From Gammaproteobacteria bacterium (GTDB lineage Bacteria > Pseudomonadota > Gammaproteobacteria > SZUA-229): a stretch of DNA of 46,026 nt. Below, piece after piece: positions 17,497-26,373 of the stretch. The translations under genes were made by a program, and so were the position numbers. The notes beneath the pieces were generated by a model. That model ran no database searches. It had not been told where the DNA came from and worked only from the letters and a program-made list of their open reading frames with translations. How positions within the stretch are numbered: the stretch's first letter is position 1; every line of letters starts with the position of its first letter. The stretch spans positions 1 through 46,026 of the forward strand of contig JAGXGK010000007.1 of assembly GCA_024636785.1 (NCBI GenBank). Reading direction: 5' to 3'.

Positions 17497-19656
17497 TCAC
17501 ACCGAACCATACTGTTGTGAGCGTCCCAGCCAGCGCGTTATCAGCGGCGCGATACTCTGCGGTGACTGCTGCTGAATCTGCGTTGCCGCCTCCCTGACTT
17601 CCTCCAGCATGAATTCGTCGCGCAGCACGTCTGCGATTCTCATGCCTGCCACGCCGGTCTGGCGGGTGCCCAGCACTTCGCCCGCGCCGCGCATTTCCAG
17701 ATCTTTCTGAGCGATGATAAAGCCGCTGCTGTTTTCCCGCAGAATCGCCAGCCGTTGCCGGGCCTTCTCTGACAGCGGCGATTGATACATCAGCACGCAG
17801 GCGCTCTGTTTCTCGCCGCGCCCGACGCGCCCGCGCAGCTGGTGCAACTGCGACAGCCCCAGGCGCTCGGCGTTTTCAATGATCATCAGCGAAGCGCCGG
17901 GCACATCCACGCCCACCTCTATGACGGTGGTGGCGACCAGCAGGTTGATTTCACCAGCCTTGAATCGCGCCACGACGGCATCCTTTTCTGCCTGCTTCAT
18001 CCGGCCATGCACCAGACCGATATTCAGATCATGCAGATCCTGATGTAACTGCTGGGCGGTGGCTTCGGCGGCCTGACACTGCAAAACCTCGGACTCTTCC
18101 ACCAGGGTGCATACCCAGTAGGCCTGCTCGCCGTTGCGGCAGGCCTCAGCGACGCGCGCAATCACCTCGTCTCTGCGCTGATCGGCAATCACCACGGTCG
18201 AGATCCGCTTGCGCCCGGCGGGCAGCTCGTCGATCACCGAGTAGTCCAGATCAGCATAAGCGGTCATCGCCAGACTGCGTGGAATGGGGGTCGCGGTCAT
18301 GATCAGCTGGTGCGGAACTCGTTTTCCGCGAGCGCCCTTTTCGCGCAGTGAAAGCCGCTGATGCACACCAAAGCGGTGCTGCTCATCGACGATGACCAGT
18401 GCCAGATTATTAAACGCCACATCATCCTGAAACAACGCGTGCGTGCCCACGACGATACGAACACCACCCTGTTTTATCTGCGCCAGTTTGGCCTCTCTGG
18501 GCTTGCCCTTGTCCTTACCGGTGAGCAGCAGGCAGGCTTGCGGGGCGCTGTTTTCCGCAGACTTCAATTCGTTACCGAACCAGTCGCTGAACCAGGTATT
18601 AAAGTTTTCATACAGCTGACCGGCCAGGATTTCGGTGGGCGCCATTATCGCCACCTGAGCCGACCGGTTGACCACCGCCAGCGCGGCGCAGGCGGCCACG
18701 GCAGTTTTTCCCGAACCGACATCGCCCTGTAACAGGCGCATCATCGGTATGCTGTTTTTCAGGTCGGCGATGATCTCCCGCACCACTTTTTTCTGCGCCC
18801 CGGTCAGCTCGAAGCCCAGGGTTTTGACAAAACTGTTCAGCGTCTCACCTTTTGTGACAAAGGCTGCCGCCTGGTTTTGTCGGGTTTGCTGCCGGCACTG
18901 CAACATGCTCAGACGATAGGCGACCAGTTCTTCAAAAATCAGCCGTTGCTGCGCGGGATGCTGCACCGCCTCGATACTGCGCAATGAAGTTCCGGCATCG
19001 GGATGGTGTACCATTTCCAGCGCCTGCGACAGGCCGGGGAAAGCCTTCTCCCTGAGCAGCGATTGCGGCAGCCATTCGGGCACGCCCTCATCGCGCAGTC
19101 GCGTTAATACCTGCGCCGCCAGATTTCTCAACATAGTCTGGTGAACCCCTTCGGTTTTTGGATACACCGGCGTCAGGGTGGTCTGCATGGGTGGCTGTTC
19201 GTGCTCTGTCAGTGACTGATATTCCGGGTGGGCGATTTCCAGGCTGCCAGCACCGTACCTGACTTCGCCAAAGCAGCGAATGCGCTTGCCTGCGGCCAGG
19301 CTTGCCTGCTGGCTGGCACTGAAGTGGAAGAACCGCAGCACGATGCCACCGGTGGCATCGGCCAGATAGCACAGCAATGAACGGCCACTACCGGCTCTGC
19401 CCTTACCCCAGCTTTTGCCCTTGCGGCTGAGGCGCACTTCGCTGTGCTCGATAACGCCTTCGATGACCACCTGCCGACCCGGTTGCAGAGCACCGATCGG
19501 CACCACGCGGGTACGGTCTTCATAGCGCAGGGGCAGATGAAAAAGTACATCCTGAAGCGTATAGAGGCCGAGTTTCTCCAGCTTGATGGCGACCGCAGGC
19601 CCCACGCCTTTCAGCGTCTGCACCGACTGGTATTCGAAACTTTCATCCTGAGTCAT
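17497..19656 (-). CDS. recG: ATP-dependent DNA helicase RecG
   Basis: A branch-migration helicase that reverses stalled forks and processes Holliday junctions. At 719 residues it is slightly longer than E. coli RecG (693). It has the N-terminal helix-hairpin/OB 'wedge' region (about 10-160, LKGVGPAVAIKLEKLGL), Walker A LLQGDVGSGKTAVA (~310), the DEQH box VIVDEQHRFG (~425), motif III TATPIPRSLAMTAY, motif V VATTVIEVGVDVPGA, motif VI QLRGRVGRGEKQSA, and the TRG region ending in a C-terminal helix. It lies 41 bp downstream of ridA on the same strand, a common gammaproteobacterial arrangement. Confidence 0.96.
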   Translation of the reverse strand: MTQDESFEYQSVQTLKGVGPAVAIKLEKLGLYTLQDVLFHLPLRYEDRTRVVPIGALQPGRQVVIEGVIEHSEVRLSRKGKSWGKGRAGSGRSLLCYLADATGGIVLRFFHFSASQQASLAAGKRIRCFGEVRYGAGSLEIAHPEYQSLTEHEQPPMQTTLTPVYPKTEGVHQTMLRNLAAQVLTRLRDEGVPEWLPQSLLREKAFPGLSQALEMVHHPDAGTSLRSIEAVQHPAQQRLIFEELVAYRLSMLQCRQQTRQNQAAAFVTKGETLNSFVKTLGFELTGAQKKVVREIIADLKNSIPMMRLLQGDVGSGKTAVAACAALAVVNRSAQVAIMAPTEILAGQLYENFNTWFSDWFGNELKSAENSAPQACLLLTGKDKGKPREAKLAQIKQGGVRIVVGTHALFQDDVAFNNLALVIVDEQHRFGVHQRLSLREKGARGKRVPHQLIMTATPIPRSLAMTAYADLDYSVIDELPAGRKRISTVVIADQRRDEVIARVAEACRNGEQAYWVCTLVEESEVLQCQAAEATAQQLHQDLHDLNIGLVHGRMKQAEKDAVVARFKAGEINLLVATTVIEVGVDVPGASLMIIENAERLGLSQLHQLRGRVGRGEKQSACVLMYQSPLSEKARQRLAILRENSSGFIIAQKDLEMRGAGEVLGTRQTGVAGMRIADVLRDEFMLEEVREAATQIQQQSPQSIAPLITRWLGRSQQYGSV

Positions 19657-19697
19657 AACTTGTCCAAACTATCCGGCCTGTTTCAACGCGGAGATTC

Positions 19698-20084
19698 CTA
19701 GTCGCCCAGCTCCATCACTCCATCCATTTCCACGCCCGCATCCCTGGGCAGCGCGGCCACACCAATGGCGGCTCTGGCCGGATAAGGTTCGGTGAAATAC
19801 TCGGCCATCACTTTGTTGACGATGGCGAAGTTGCCCAGATCGAGCAGAAAGATATTGAGCTTGACGATGTCCGAGAAATCGCCGCCCGCCGCTCTGGCGA
19901 CCGCCAGCAAATTATCGAACACCTGGCGAATCTGCCCTTCGATATCACCCTCGACCATTTCCATGGTGGCCGGCACCAGCGGAATCTGCCCGGACAGGTA
20001 CACCGTCGACCCCACCTTCACCGCCTGTGAATAGGTGCCAATGGCCTGTGGCGCGTCGCTGCTTGCTATTATTTCTCTGCTCAT
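19698..20084 (-). CDS. ridA: RidA family enamine/imine deaminase
   Basis: Hydrolyses reactive 2-aminoacrylate-type enamines released by PLP enzymes. At 128 residues it is full length. Conserved features: [11 protein letters not shown] near the N-terminus, [10 protein letters not shown], and the active-site arginine in the [20 protein letters not shown] segment, with the usual glutamate following. It is upstream of recG with a 41-bp gap, so probably one transcript. Confidence 0.94.
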   Translation of the reverse strand: MSREIIASSDAPQAIGTYSQAVKVGSTVYLSGQIPLVPATMEMVEGDIEGQIRQVFDNLLAVARAAGGDFSDIVKLNIFLLDLGNFAIVNKVMAEYFTEPYPARAAIGVAALPRDAGVEMDGVMELGD

Positions 20085-20235
20085 TACGTTCTCTCGATTG
20101 TCAGTAAAATGGGGCTATTACATCACTTTAGTCTGTTTATTCCAACATTTACCCATGCATCGCTGAATGCCACTCTTAATCAGGATGAAGTCGGTGCCGG
20201 TTTTTCTTTTTCTGCAGAGGACATTCCTGTACGGA

Positions 20236-20757
20236 TCACTGACCCGACAGCCAGCTGACGATAAAGTCGGCCACCGCCTGCGCACTGTTGAGATCGAGCA
20301 GGGGCAGTGCGCCGGTCTCAATTACCGCATCACAGGCCACGGCCACGACATCTCTGTCACCGGGAAAGATTAAGTCCTTACCGGTCGATGGCCGGTGCAG
20401 TTCAATTTTGGGAAAGGAGTGATGCCGAAAGCCTTCTACCAGAACCAGATCCAGGTCATCCAGATTCAGCTCCGCCATGAGCTCGACCAGTTGTGGCTCC
20501 GCGCCTGCGGGTGTTTCCGTCATCAGCGCCCGCCGGAAGTTCGAAGCGATCAGCATCTGCTCGGCTCCGGCCTTGCGCAACTCGTAACTGTCTTTACCCG
20601 GCTGATCGATATCAAAATCATGGTGGGCATGTTTTATCATCGCCACCCGCAGACCCCTGGCTTTGAGCAGAGGCAGCACCTTTACCAGCAGGGTGGTTTT
20701 CCCGGTACCGCTGTAGGCGGCAAAACCCAGCACCGGTTTTTTGAATTTATCTGTCAT
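20236..20757 (-). CDS. mobB: Molybdopterin-guanine dinucleotide biosynthesis adapter MobB
   Basis: A GTP-binding protein that assists MobA in attaching GMP to molybdopterin. At 173 residues it is the usual length. The P-loop GFAAYSGTGKTTLLVKVLP is at about 10-28, a switch-like HAHHDFDIDQPGKDS at 43-57, and the conserved LVLVEGFRHHSFPKIEL at about 100-116. It implies that the cell makes bis-MGD enzymes, although no moa/mob partner is in the window. A GGAG Shine-Dalgarno lies before the ATG. The 151-bp gap to ridA contains no recognisable gene. Confidence 0.94.
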   Translation of the reverse strand: MTDKFKKPVLGFAAYSGTGKTTLLVKVLPLLKARGLRVAMIKHAHHDFDIDQPGKDSYELRKAGAEQMLIASNFRRALMTETPAGAEPQLVELMAELNLDDLDLVLVEGFRHHSFPKIELHRPSTGKDLIFPGDRDVVAVACDAVIETGALPLLDLNSAQAVADFIVSWLSGQ

Positions 20758-20936
20758 GGCACTCCAGCTTATAATTATTGCGTTCTTTATCTGATCCAGC
20801 TCAACTTGATAAAGGATGAATAAACTTTATTTCACATTGAATAATTGCAGTTATTTTCTGTTTACTGCCCTATAAACTCAGCCTTTTCAAAAAACACGCG
20901 TGAAATCATTGATGAAAAATATACCTGAATTTGTTC

Positions 20937-21003
20937 GCATTTTTTGATCCGCTGTGGAGCCAGGAGCTTGTGCCAGACGCCGCGGTTAAGTAACGGATTC
21001 AGG
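20937..21003 (+). repeat. 67-bp interspersed repeat, copy 1
   Basis: A 67-bp stretch beginning GCATTTTTTGATCCGCTGTG and ending CGGATTCAGG recurs at 25929-25995 with three mismatches. This copy runs into the end of the GGDEF/EAL gene and contains its stop codon, so that gene's 3' end is formed by the repeat. The 3' end position suggests a mobile or processed element, or a shared terminator-like structure. Confidence 0.8.
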
Positions 21004-24000
21004 TCTCAGGATAGAAGCGACTGGCCAGCATCTTTTCTGCTTCGGCCACCGCCACCGGTTTGGAGAAATAGTAGCCCTGAATATTATGGCAGCCCAGCTC
21101 CTGTAATATCACCAGCTGCTCTCTGTTTTCCACGCCCTCGGCGATGATGTCCATGCCGAAATTTTTGGCCACTGCGATGATGGTTTTTACCATGCCAATG
21201 TGTTTCTCCCCGTCGCAAAGCTTGGAGACAAAACTGCGGTCGATTTTAATGGTATCGAAGGGGAAGTTGTGAATGTAGCTCAGTGAGGAATAGCCGGTGC
21301 CAAAATCATCGAGATACAAACGGATGTTCCGGCTTTTCAAATCCCGCAGCATCTGCGCCGCCGCTTCCGGATTTTCCATCAGCACGCTTTCAGTAATTTC
21401 AAGCCGCAGGGCATTGTTATCAAAGGCGATAGATTTCAGGAAACGGTCTATATTGCTGATCAGATCTTTCTTCAGAAACTGCACCGATGACAGATTAACG
21501 CTGACGTAGGCCGGTGGCAGTTCGGGATAACGGTCATTCCATTGCTTGATCTGCCGGCACGACTCCTGCAGCACCCAGAAGCCGATTTCATTAATCAGCC
21601 CGGTCTCTTCCGCGATGGGGATAAAGTCCATCGGAGAGACCAGACCGCGCTCCGGATTATTCCAGCGCAGCAATGACTCAAAGCCGATAATCCGTTTCCA
21701 CTCGGTCGAGATTATCGGCTGCAGCTCGATAAAAAACTCCTTGCGTTCGACCGCTCGACGCAGTTCATTTTCAATATTCAGCATTGTAACGGCCTGCACG
21801 TGCATGTCTTCGTCAAAGATTTCGGTACGGCCGTTGCCTTTATGTTTGGCCCGATACATGGCGATGTCAGCATCGCGCAGCAGATCACTGTGGGAGTTAT
21901 AGCTGATTAGGCCGGGAACTATGCCGATACTGGCTGAGGTATATACCTCATGCCGCGCCAGCTGCAAGGGATTGACCAGTTCCTGATGAATGCGATCGGC
22001 GGTGTAATAGGCATCTGAAATATCCTTAATTTCATCCAGCAGAATTGCAAATTCATCACCCCCCAGCCTTGCCACCGTATCTACCTGGCGAACGCAATCC
22101 TGTATACGTTCCGCAACCTGGTTGAGCACCTGGTCGCCAATCACATGGCCAAGACTGTCATTAATGTTTTTAAAGCGATCAAGATCCAGAAACAGCACTG
22201 CATACATATAGGAAGGGTAACGTTTTGCCTGCTTAATACACTGGTTTAGGCGGTCGATAAACAAGGTACGGTTGGGCAACGCCGTCAATTTATCGTAATA
22301 GGCGTAACGCAGAAGTTTTTCTTCATTCTGCTTTTGCTTAAACATGTTACCCAGGGTGTTGGCGATCATGTCCAGAAACTTCAGTTCTTCATCGATCTTC
22401 TCATGGCCGTGATCCAGATAAAGATTAAGCACGCCGACCAGCTGGTTTTCCGCCTTAATGGGGATGCAATAATGGCCATGCTCTTCCATGCCTTCATAGT
22501 GTATGGTGTGATCGCTGTCCAGACATGATTTAAACACGATCTGTTGCGTCCGCGCCGTTTCGCCGCAAAGGCATTCACCAAATTTCACGCGACGGCATTT
22601 TTTCTGTATGCACTCGGACACGCCTCGCTGCGCTGCCAGCACCAGAGTGTCCTGCGAATCATCCTCGACTAAAAATATCAGACCGGTTCCTTGCAGGGTC
22701 AGCCAGGGTGTAGATAATATCGCGTCCAGCGACAGTTTCAGTTTCTCACTGAATGGTACGGAACGCGATGAAATCTCCAGCACCGCAGAAATCACCCGCT
22801 GCGAATGATAGTTGTTGTAAATTTGCGCGGCCGATTCCTGCCGCTCCGTAATATCGCGGATAAATGAGCTGAACGCGGGCTCGCCATCCACCATAATCGG
22901 CGCTATGGTGAGCTCTATAGGAAACTCGGTGCCGTCTTTTCTGAGCGCTGACACCTCTATGCGGGTGCCCGATACCCTGCCCTCGCCGGTATCAATAAAA
23001 TGCCTGATGCCGTCCAGATGCTGCTGACGGTAACGCGGTGGAATGATCAGTTCGGCGAGATTGTTGCCGATGGCCTCAGCCGCTGTCCAGCCGAAAATGG
23101 CTTCGGCTTTGGTGTCCCACTTTGTCACCCTGTCCCGGGCATTAATGGTGATAACCGCATCCAGTGAGGTGCTGAGAATATCGCGGCTGCGGGTTTCACT
23201 TTCGCGCAAGGCCATATAGGCCAGGTTATTTTCTTCCGCGCTCCGGCTTATCTGGCGGCCACCGAAGAGGATACCCATGATACCGAAACCCCATAACACG
23301 CCGTGACCGATGCCGATCCGGGTTACCTTGTTATCGGCCATCTGCTCGAGCTCCGCTAAAGGTACCGATACACTCACGCCACCGGCCACATCCCCCAACT
23401 GGTAGCCTTGCTGCTGGTGACAGAGCAGGCACTTGGCGCTCATATTCATAACATGGATCAGGCGCAGGTAAGGCTCACCATTAATGGCTGAAACCTCGGT
23501 GATTTCGGTGACCTGTCTGGTGTTATCTTCAAAGAGCTCAAGCGCCTGTGCTTCCCAGGGATCAGGGCTGTTAGCAGGATTGAGCGGGCGCAGGCTGCTG
23601 ATATGCCCCTGGGTTTTATTGCTCTCATGCCCCATTTCGTTGAACATCCGCACCATCAATGCCGGATTGATCAGCGTCAGCACCCGCCCCGAGGGGGTGA
23701 CCACATCGCGTTCGGGAATATAGTCGATGTAGGGATCAGGCTGAGTTTCCTCGGTGACCGGGACATAAACCCCGCCGTGTTTTGCTGCCCACTTACGAAA
23801 TATCAGATCCTTGTGAAAGCTCGCCTGCAAATCGGAGCCGGCCTGCTCCATGATGAGGGTACGAACCTGCTGGTCATTCCATAAAAACGAGGCCAGCATC
23901 AGTGTGCTCCAGATGGCCAGCATTACCCCGATCCAGGTTTTTATTTTTATCCGGTTCGGTTCGATGCTACAGACCTGCACTTCAGGTGATGATGATTTTT

Positions 24001-24025
24001 GTAGTTTTTGTTCTTCCATCCGCAT
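20999..24025 (-). CDS. Membrane GGDEF/EAL cyclic-di-GMP protein with haem-binding sensor, PAS and GAF domains
   Basis: A ~1008-residue c-di-GMP enzyme. In order: TM1 (~28-50), a periplasmic DUF3365/Tll0287-like sensor (~60-230) containing a single CLLCH c-type haem motif, TM2 (~240-256), PAS (~275-395), a GAF domain with several cysteines (~415-565), GGDEF (~575-740, motif GGDEF intact), and EAL (~755-1005, signature as ESLLRW with catalytic Glu kept, DDFGTGYSSLSY and EGVENREQL intact). Both activities could be functional. The c-haem suggests redox or gas control of c-di-GMP. The longest frame begins with GTG at 24034; the ATG at 24025 is preferred because AAGGTG sits six bases before it. Confidence 0.92.
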   Translation of the reverse strand: MRMEEQKLQKSSSPEVQVCSIEPNRIKIKTWIGVMLAIWSTLMLASFLWNDQQVRTLIMEQAGSDLQASFHKDLIFRKWAAKHGGVYVPVTEETQPDPYIDYIPERDVVTPSGRVLTLINPALMVRMFNEMGHESNKTQGHISSLRPLNPANSPDPWEAQALELFEDNTRQVTEITEVSAINGEPYLRLIHVMNMSAKCLLCHQQQGYQLGDVAGGVSVSVPLAELEQMADNKVTRIGIGHGVLWGFGIMGILFGGRQISRSAEENNLAYMALRESETRSRDILSTSLDAVITINARDRVTKWDTKAEAIFGWTAAEAIGNNLAELIIPPRYRQQHLDGIRHFIDTGEGRVSGTRIEVSALRKDGTEFPIELTIAPIMVDGEPAFSSFIRDITERQESAAQIYNNYHSQRVISAVLEISSRSVPFSEKLKLSLDAILSTPWLTLQGTGLIFLVEDDSQDTLVLAAQRGVSECIQKKCRRVKFGECLCGETARTQQIVFKSCLDSDHTIHYEGMEEHGHYCIPIKAENQLVGVLNLYLDHGHEKIDEELKFLDMIANTLGNMFKQKQNEEKLLRYAYYDKLTALPNRTLFIDRLNQCIKQAKRYPSYMYAVLFLDLDRFKNINDSLGHVIGDQVLNQVAERIQDCVRQVDTVARLGGDEFAILLDEIKDISDAYYTADRIHQELVNPLQLARHEVYTSASIGIVPGLISYNSHSDLLRDADIAMYRAKHKGNGRTEIFDEDMHVQAVTMLNIENELRRAVERKEFFIELQPIISTEWKRIIGFESLLRWNNPERGLVSPMDFIPIAEETGLINEIGFWVLQESCRQIKQWNDRYPELPPAYVSVNLSSVQFLKKDLISNIDRFLKSIAFDNNALRLEITESVLMENPEAAAQMLRDLKSRNIRLYLDDFGTGYSSLSYIHNFPFDTIKIDRSFVSKLCDGEKHIGMVKTIIAVAKNFGMDIIAEGVENREQLVILQELGCHNIQGYYFSKPVAVAEAEKMLASRFYPET

Positions 24026-24117
24026 CCAGTTCACCTTATGGAAAATCCACTAAAGATGAACATAGCACACAAAATGTTATTGACACATTAATTACTTAAT
24101 TAGATTTATGCCGGTTG

Positions 24118-24137
24118 AAAATTATTCAAATAATTTT
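24118..24137. promoter_or_regulatory. A/T-rich perfect palindrome between divergent genes
   Basis: AAAATTATT-CA-AATAATTTT has perfect 9-bp arms and lies in the ~325-bp gap between the GGDEF/EAL gene and the divergent unknown gene at 24352. It could be an operator or a simple A/T palindrome; no regulator is recognised. Nothing else in 24026-24351 could be assigned. Confidence 0.35.
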
Positions 24138-24351
24138 TCGGTTGCACAACTTACCTGCCAAATTAATCCGGTTTATATAAAACATCATCGCTGCAGTTGT
24201 ATATTAAAGCTTTACTGTTCATTGACATTTTTTATCCATAAGCTGACCATATAGCTCATCAGAACTGGAAAACCATTTAGTCGTATATGAATTCATTCCG
24301 GCTCGGGAAGCCGAATTGTCGTTTTTTCACTGTAAATCTCGGACAACTACG

Positions 24352-24960
24352 ATGATCATATCAAAATCTCTAAGCGCTTTAATTAATGAATTAAAACAAT
24401 TTTATGATCAGCTTGCTTTAGCTCAGTTGTATAAGCGCATGCACGGTTATCATAACCAGGCTCATTATTGCGGCAGTATTCATGCCACTGACATACGATC
24501 CTCCCTGTCTGAATACATTAACAATATAATCATTGACCATGAAGCGTCCAGGGCTGTCGTCATCACTTCGCATCCAGTCAGCGCCGCCACGGTTCATCAT
24601 CCGGCTACTGAAAACTTCGATGCTCCTTATCCTTTCCAGACAGAATGCGAAACGGATAAAAACCCACACTACGCAGTTAATACCCGTCAGCTCAATGAAC
24701 TTGCAAAATACTTAAAGACAAAAGCGAATGACACTGAACTGCATGTCTCGATTAAAGATAAACTTCAGCGCAGTGTCTGGGAACATATCCATGCGGCTAT
24801 TGAGTGCGCCTTAAAAGGGGACAGGCACAATGCAAAACTGCATGTCGATATCGCCAACTATGGGTTTCTGGAAGTTGCGCATTATATGTCTGAGGAGCAG
24901 TACCGGTTATTTACCGCCACGATTGATGAGCATTTGAGAACTTTAAATGCTGGCAATTAA
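24352..24960 (+). CDS. Conserved-looking hypothetical protein, cytosolic
   Basis: Not recognised. From the ATG at 24352 the product is 202 residues, with no signal peptide or membrane segment. It is rich in His (HGYHNQAHYCGSIH; VHHPAT) and has predicted helices at both ends: an N-terminal ELKQFYDQLALAQLYKRM and a C-terminal part (from ~115) NELAKYLKTKANDTELHVSI onwards to EEQYRLFTATIDEHLRTL. The C-terminal part looks like a small helical domain and the middle (60-110) looks disordered. An in-frame TTG at 24316 is possible but less likely. It is divergent from the c-di-GMP gene. Codon-like composition and length favour a real gene. Confidence 0.65.
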   Translation: MIISKSLSALINELKQFYDQLALAQLYKRMHGYHNQAHYCGSIHATDIRSSLSEYINNIIIDHEASRAVVITSHPVSAATVHHPATENFDAPYPFQTECETDKNPHYAVNTRQLNELAKYLKTKANDTELHVSIKDKLQRSVWEHIHAAIECALKGDRHNAKLHVDIANYGFLEVAHYMSEEQYRLFTATIDEHLRTLNAGN

Positions 24961-25090
24961 TATACTTGCCAGTCGGTCAGCCGTATGCCCTCGCCGGCTT
25001 TATATTTAGCGCATGTTTGCAGCGACGTGAAGGCGATGATTTTTGACGAGGCCGGGCGAGGCGAACTCTACGAATCATTTCTCAGGGCGA
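24961..25090. other. Intergenic stretch without a recognised gene
   Basis: Between the unknown gene and the CBS-like fragment. A start-less minus-strand frame ending at 24957 reads IIAFTSLQTCAKYKAGEG and then IRLTDWQVY. It has a protein-like texture but no start codon or ribosome site, so it may be a remnant or chance. Confidence 0.3.
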
Positions 25091-25219
25091 TTAATCTGAG
25101 CAGATAAAATATCCGCCATGAGCACACACATGGCAGGACATCAGCTGTGCGGCTGCCGTCGCCGTAGTTTCCGGCGCGGTGACAATCACTTCCCGACTAC
25201 AGTATCGCCCTGCTGTCAT
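25091..25219 (-). pseudogene. Short CBS-domain-like ORF, probably a truncated remnant
   Basis: A 42-codon ORF with a good AGGGGAT ribosome site, starting 23 bp after the hibernation-factor stop codon. Residues 1-27 (CSREVIVTAPETTATAAAQL) look like the first strand and helix of a CBS domain (cf. 'REVVTV.P..s..eAA.lM'). After residue 27 the sequence leaves the family and ends in a Cys/His-rich tail (SCHVCAHGGYFICSD). The simplest reading is a CBS-domain gene that lost its 3' part through deletion or rearrangement. A genuine small Cys-rich protein cannot be excluded, since the start signals are intact. Confidence 0.5.
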
Positions 25220-25242
25220 ATCCCCTGCTTGCTCCGAATCAC

Positions 25243-25809
25243 TCAGCCCACTATGTGATGCTTGCCGACAACCTGAACAGTCGTGGCCTGCGGCCCCTCT
25301 TCACCGGCTTCCTCGGAAAACCTGACCTCTTCGCCCACATCCAGCTCATCAAACTCGGCGTTAATGATGCTGTTACGATGGAAATAGATATCGCGACCGT
25401 CATTGGTCATGATTCGACCGAAATCCTGCTCGGGGTGCAAACTGGAGATATTGCCGTGGGGCGGGGCCTCATGGTGCTTGACGTCTCCGCGACGTTTGCT
25501 GGCATAAGCCTTGAGCTGCCTGCGCATGGCATCAAAGGCATCCCGGATGGCGACATAGACATCTTCATGCGCGTGGTTGTCATTGTGTGCGCGGTCGACC
25601 ACCAGTTCGCCATCGGGCACGGTGACATCAATAATGACGTGGTACAGCGTGCCTTTGTGCTTGTGCGAATGGGGCGACTCAACGATTACACGACAGGCCA
25701 TGATGTGATCATAAAAGGTATCCAGTTTGGCGGCTTTTTCTCTGATGTTGGCTTCGACAAAATCGGATTTTGGTATATCTCGAAAGGTTATTTCTAAAGG
25801 CAGCTTCAT
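25243..25809 (-). CDS. Ribosome hibernation factor (HPF/RaiA-type) fused to a cold-shock domain
   Basis: A 188-residue two-domain protein. Residues 1-~105 match the S30AE/HPF fold that binds the 30S decoding centre and silences ribosomes (LPLEITFRDIPKSDFVEANI; VDRAHNDNHAHEDVYVAIRD; AFDAMRRQLKAYASKR). Residues ~122-185 look like a cold-shock/S1-type nucleic-acid-binding domain (GNISSLHPEQDFGRIMTNDG, RDIYFHRNSI, LDVGEEVRFSEE). The combination suggests an RNA- or ribosome-associated stress factor. The start at 25809 has GAGGAG eight bases upstream; the upstream extension to 25872 has no family similarity. A CBS-like fragment follows in the same unit. Confidence 0.9.
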   Translation of the reverse strand: MKLPLEITFRDIPKSDFVEANIREKAAKLDTFYDHIMACRVIVESPHSHKHKGTLYHVIIDVTVPDGELVVDRAHNDNHAHEDVYVAIRDAFDAMRRQLKAYASKRRGDVKHHEAPPHGNISSLHPEQDFGRIMTNDGRDIYFHRNSIINAEFDELDVGEEVRFSEEAGEEGPQATTVQVVGKHHIVG

Positions 25810-25835
25810 TAAACATTCTCCTCTTTTTATACTGA

Positions 25836-25995
25836 CCTGAATCCGTGGTTTAAACGTGGATGGATGGTGCAAGATATTGGTCTCGCATGGGTTTCAAAAA
25901 ATCTTGGCTTTACCCTTAGGTTAAGCGGGCATTTTTTGATCCGCTGTGGAGCCAGGAGCTTGTGCCAGACGCCGCAGTTAAGCCACGGATTCAGG
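25836..25995. repeat. 160-bp element with 18-bp inverted ends, containing copy 2 of the 67-bp repeat
   Basis: CCTGAATCCGTGGTTTAA (25836-25853) is the inverse of TTAAGCCACGGATTCAGG (25978-25995) with one mismatch. The right half (25929-25995) is the 67-bp repeat also found at 20937-21003. The element lies directly upstream of the hibernation-factor gene and may carry or affect its promoter. Confidence 0.65.
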
Positions 25996-26119
25996 CTGAG
26001 CTAACCGACATGTTTTGATATTACACCCTCCCCCGTTTTTAAAAACTACGCTGCATTGAAGGTAATTTAATGCCATCGGGCAGGCTCAATATCAATGCTC
26101 TGTAATGACCTCAATTCAC

Positions 26120-26233
26120 TTATCCTGCACGATTACCGGCAAACCTTTTAGTTGGTAAATTTTCATTATCAGCAGAGTGACCGTATCGCTGTTGCAACCG
26201 GGACATCAGCCCGAACGATTTTATATCTGTCAT
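26120..26233 (-). CDS. Possible 37-residue small protein
   Basis: A short ORF beginning MTDIKSFGLMSRLQQRYGHS with a good GAGGAGTG ribosome site eight bases before the ATG. It is hydrophilic and basic, with no membrane segment. It is divergent from the sulfur-globule-like gene, 140 bp away. The ribosome site is the only real support, and no family is recognised. The remainder of 25996-26373 contains nothing else I can assign. Confidence 0.4.
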   Translation of the reverse strand: MTDIKSFGLMSRLQQRYGHSADNENLPTKRFAGNRAG

Positions 26234-26373
26234 GACTTGCACTCCTCAATGAGGGCAGGATTTTTCAGCTCCCATCTTTTGCTTTTTTGATCTATCTCCT
26301 ATACATATTAATAATAATGTTGCAAAATTTAAATGGTTGTTTCCTTTGGTCTTATTTTATTCTGGGGGTCGCG

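Noticed and set aside
24957-25060. Start-less minus-strand frame IIAFTSLQTCAKYKAGEG
   Set aside because: Looks protein-like but has no start codon or ribosome site and no recognised family; mentioned only as possible remnant.
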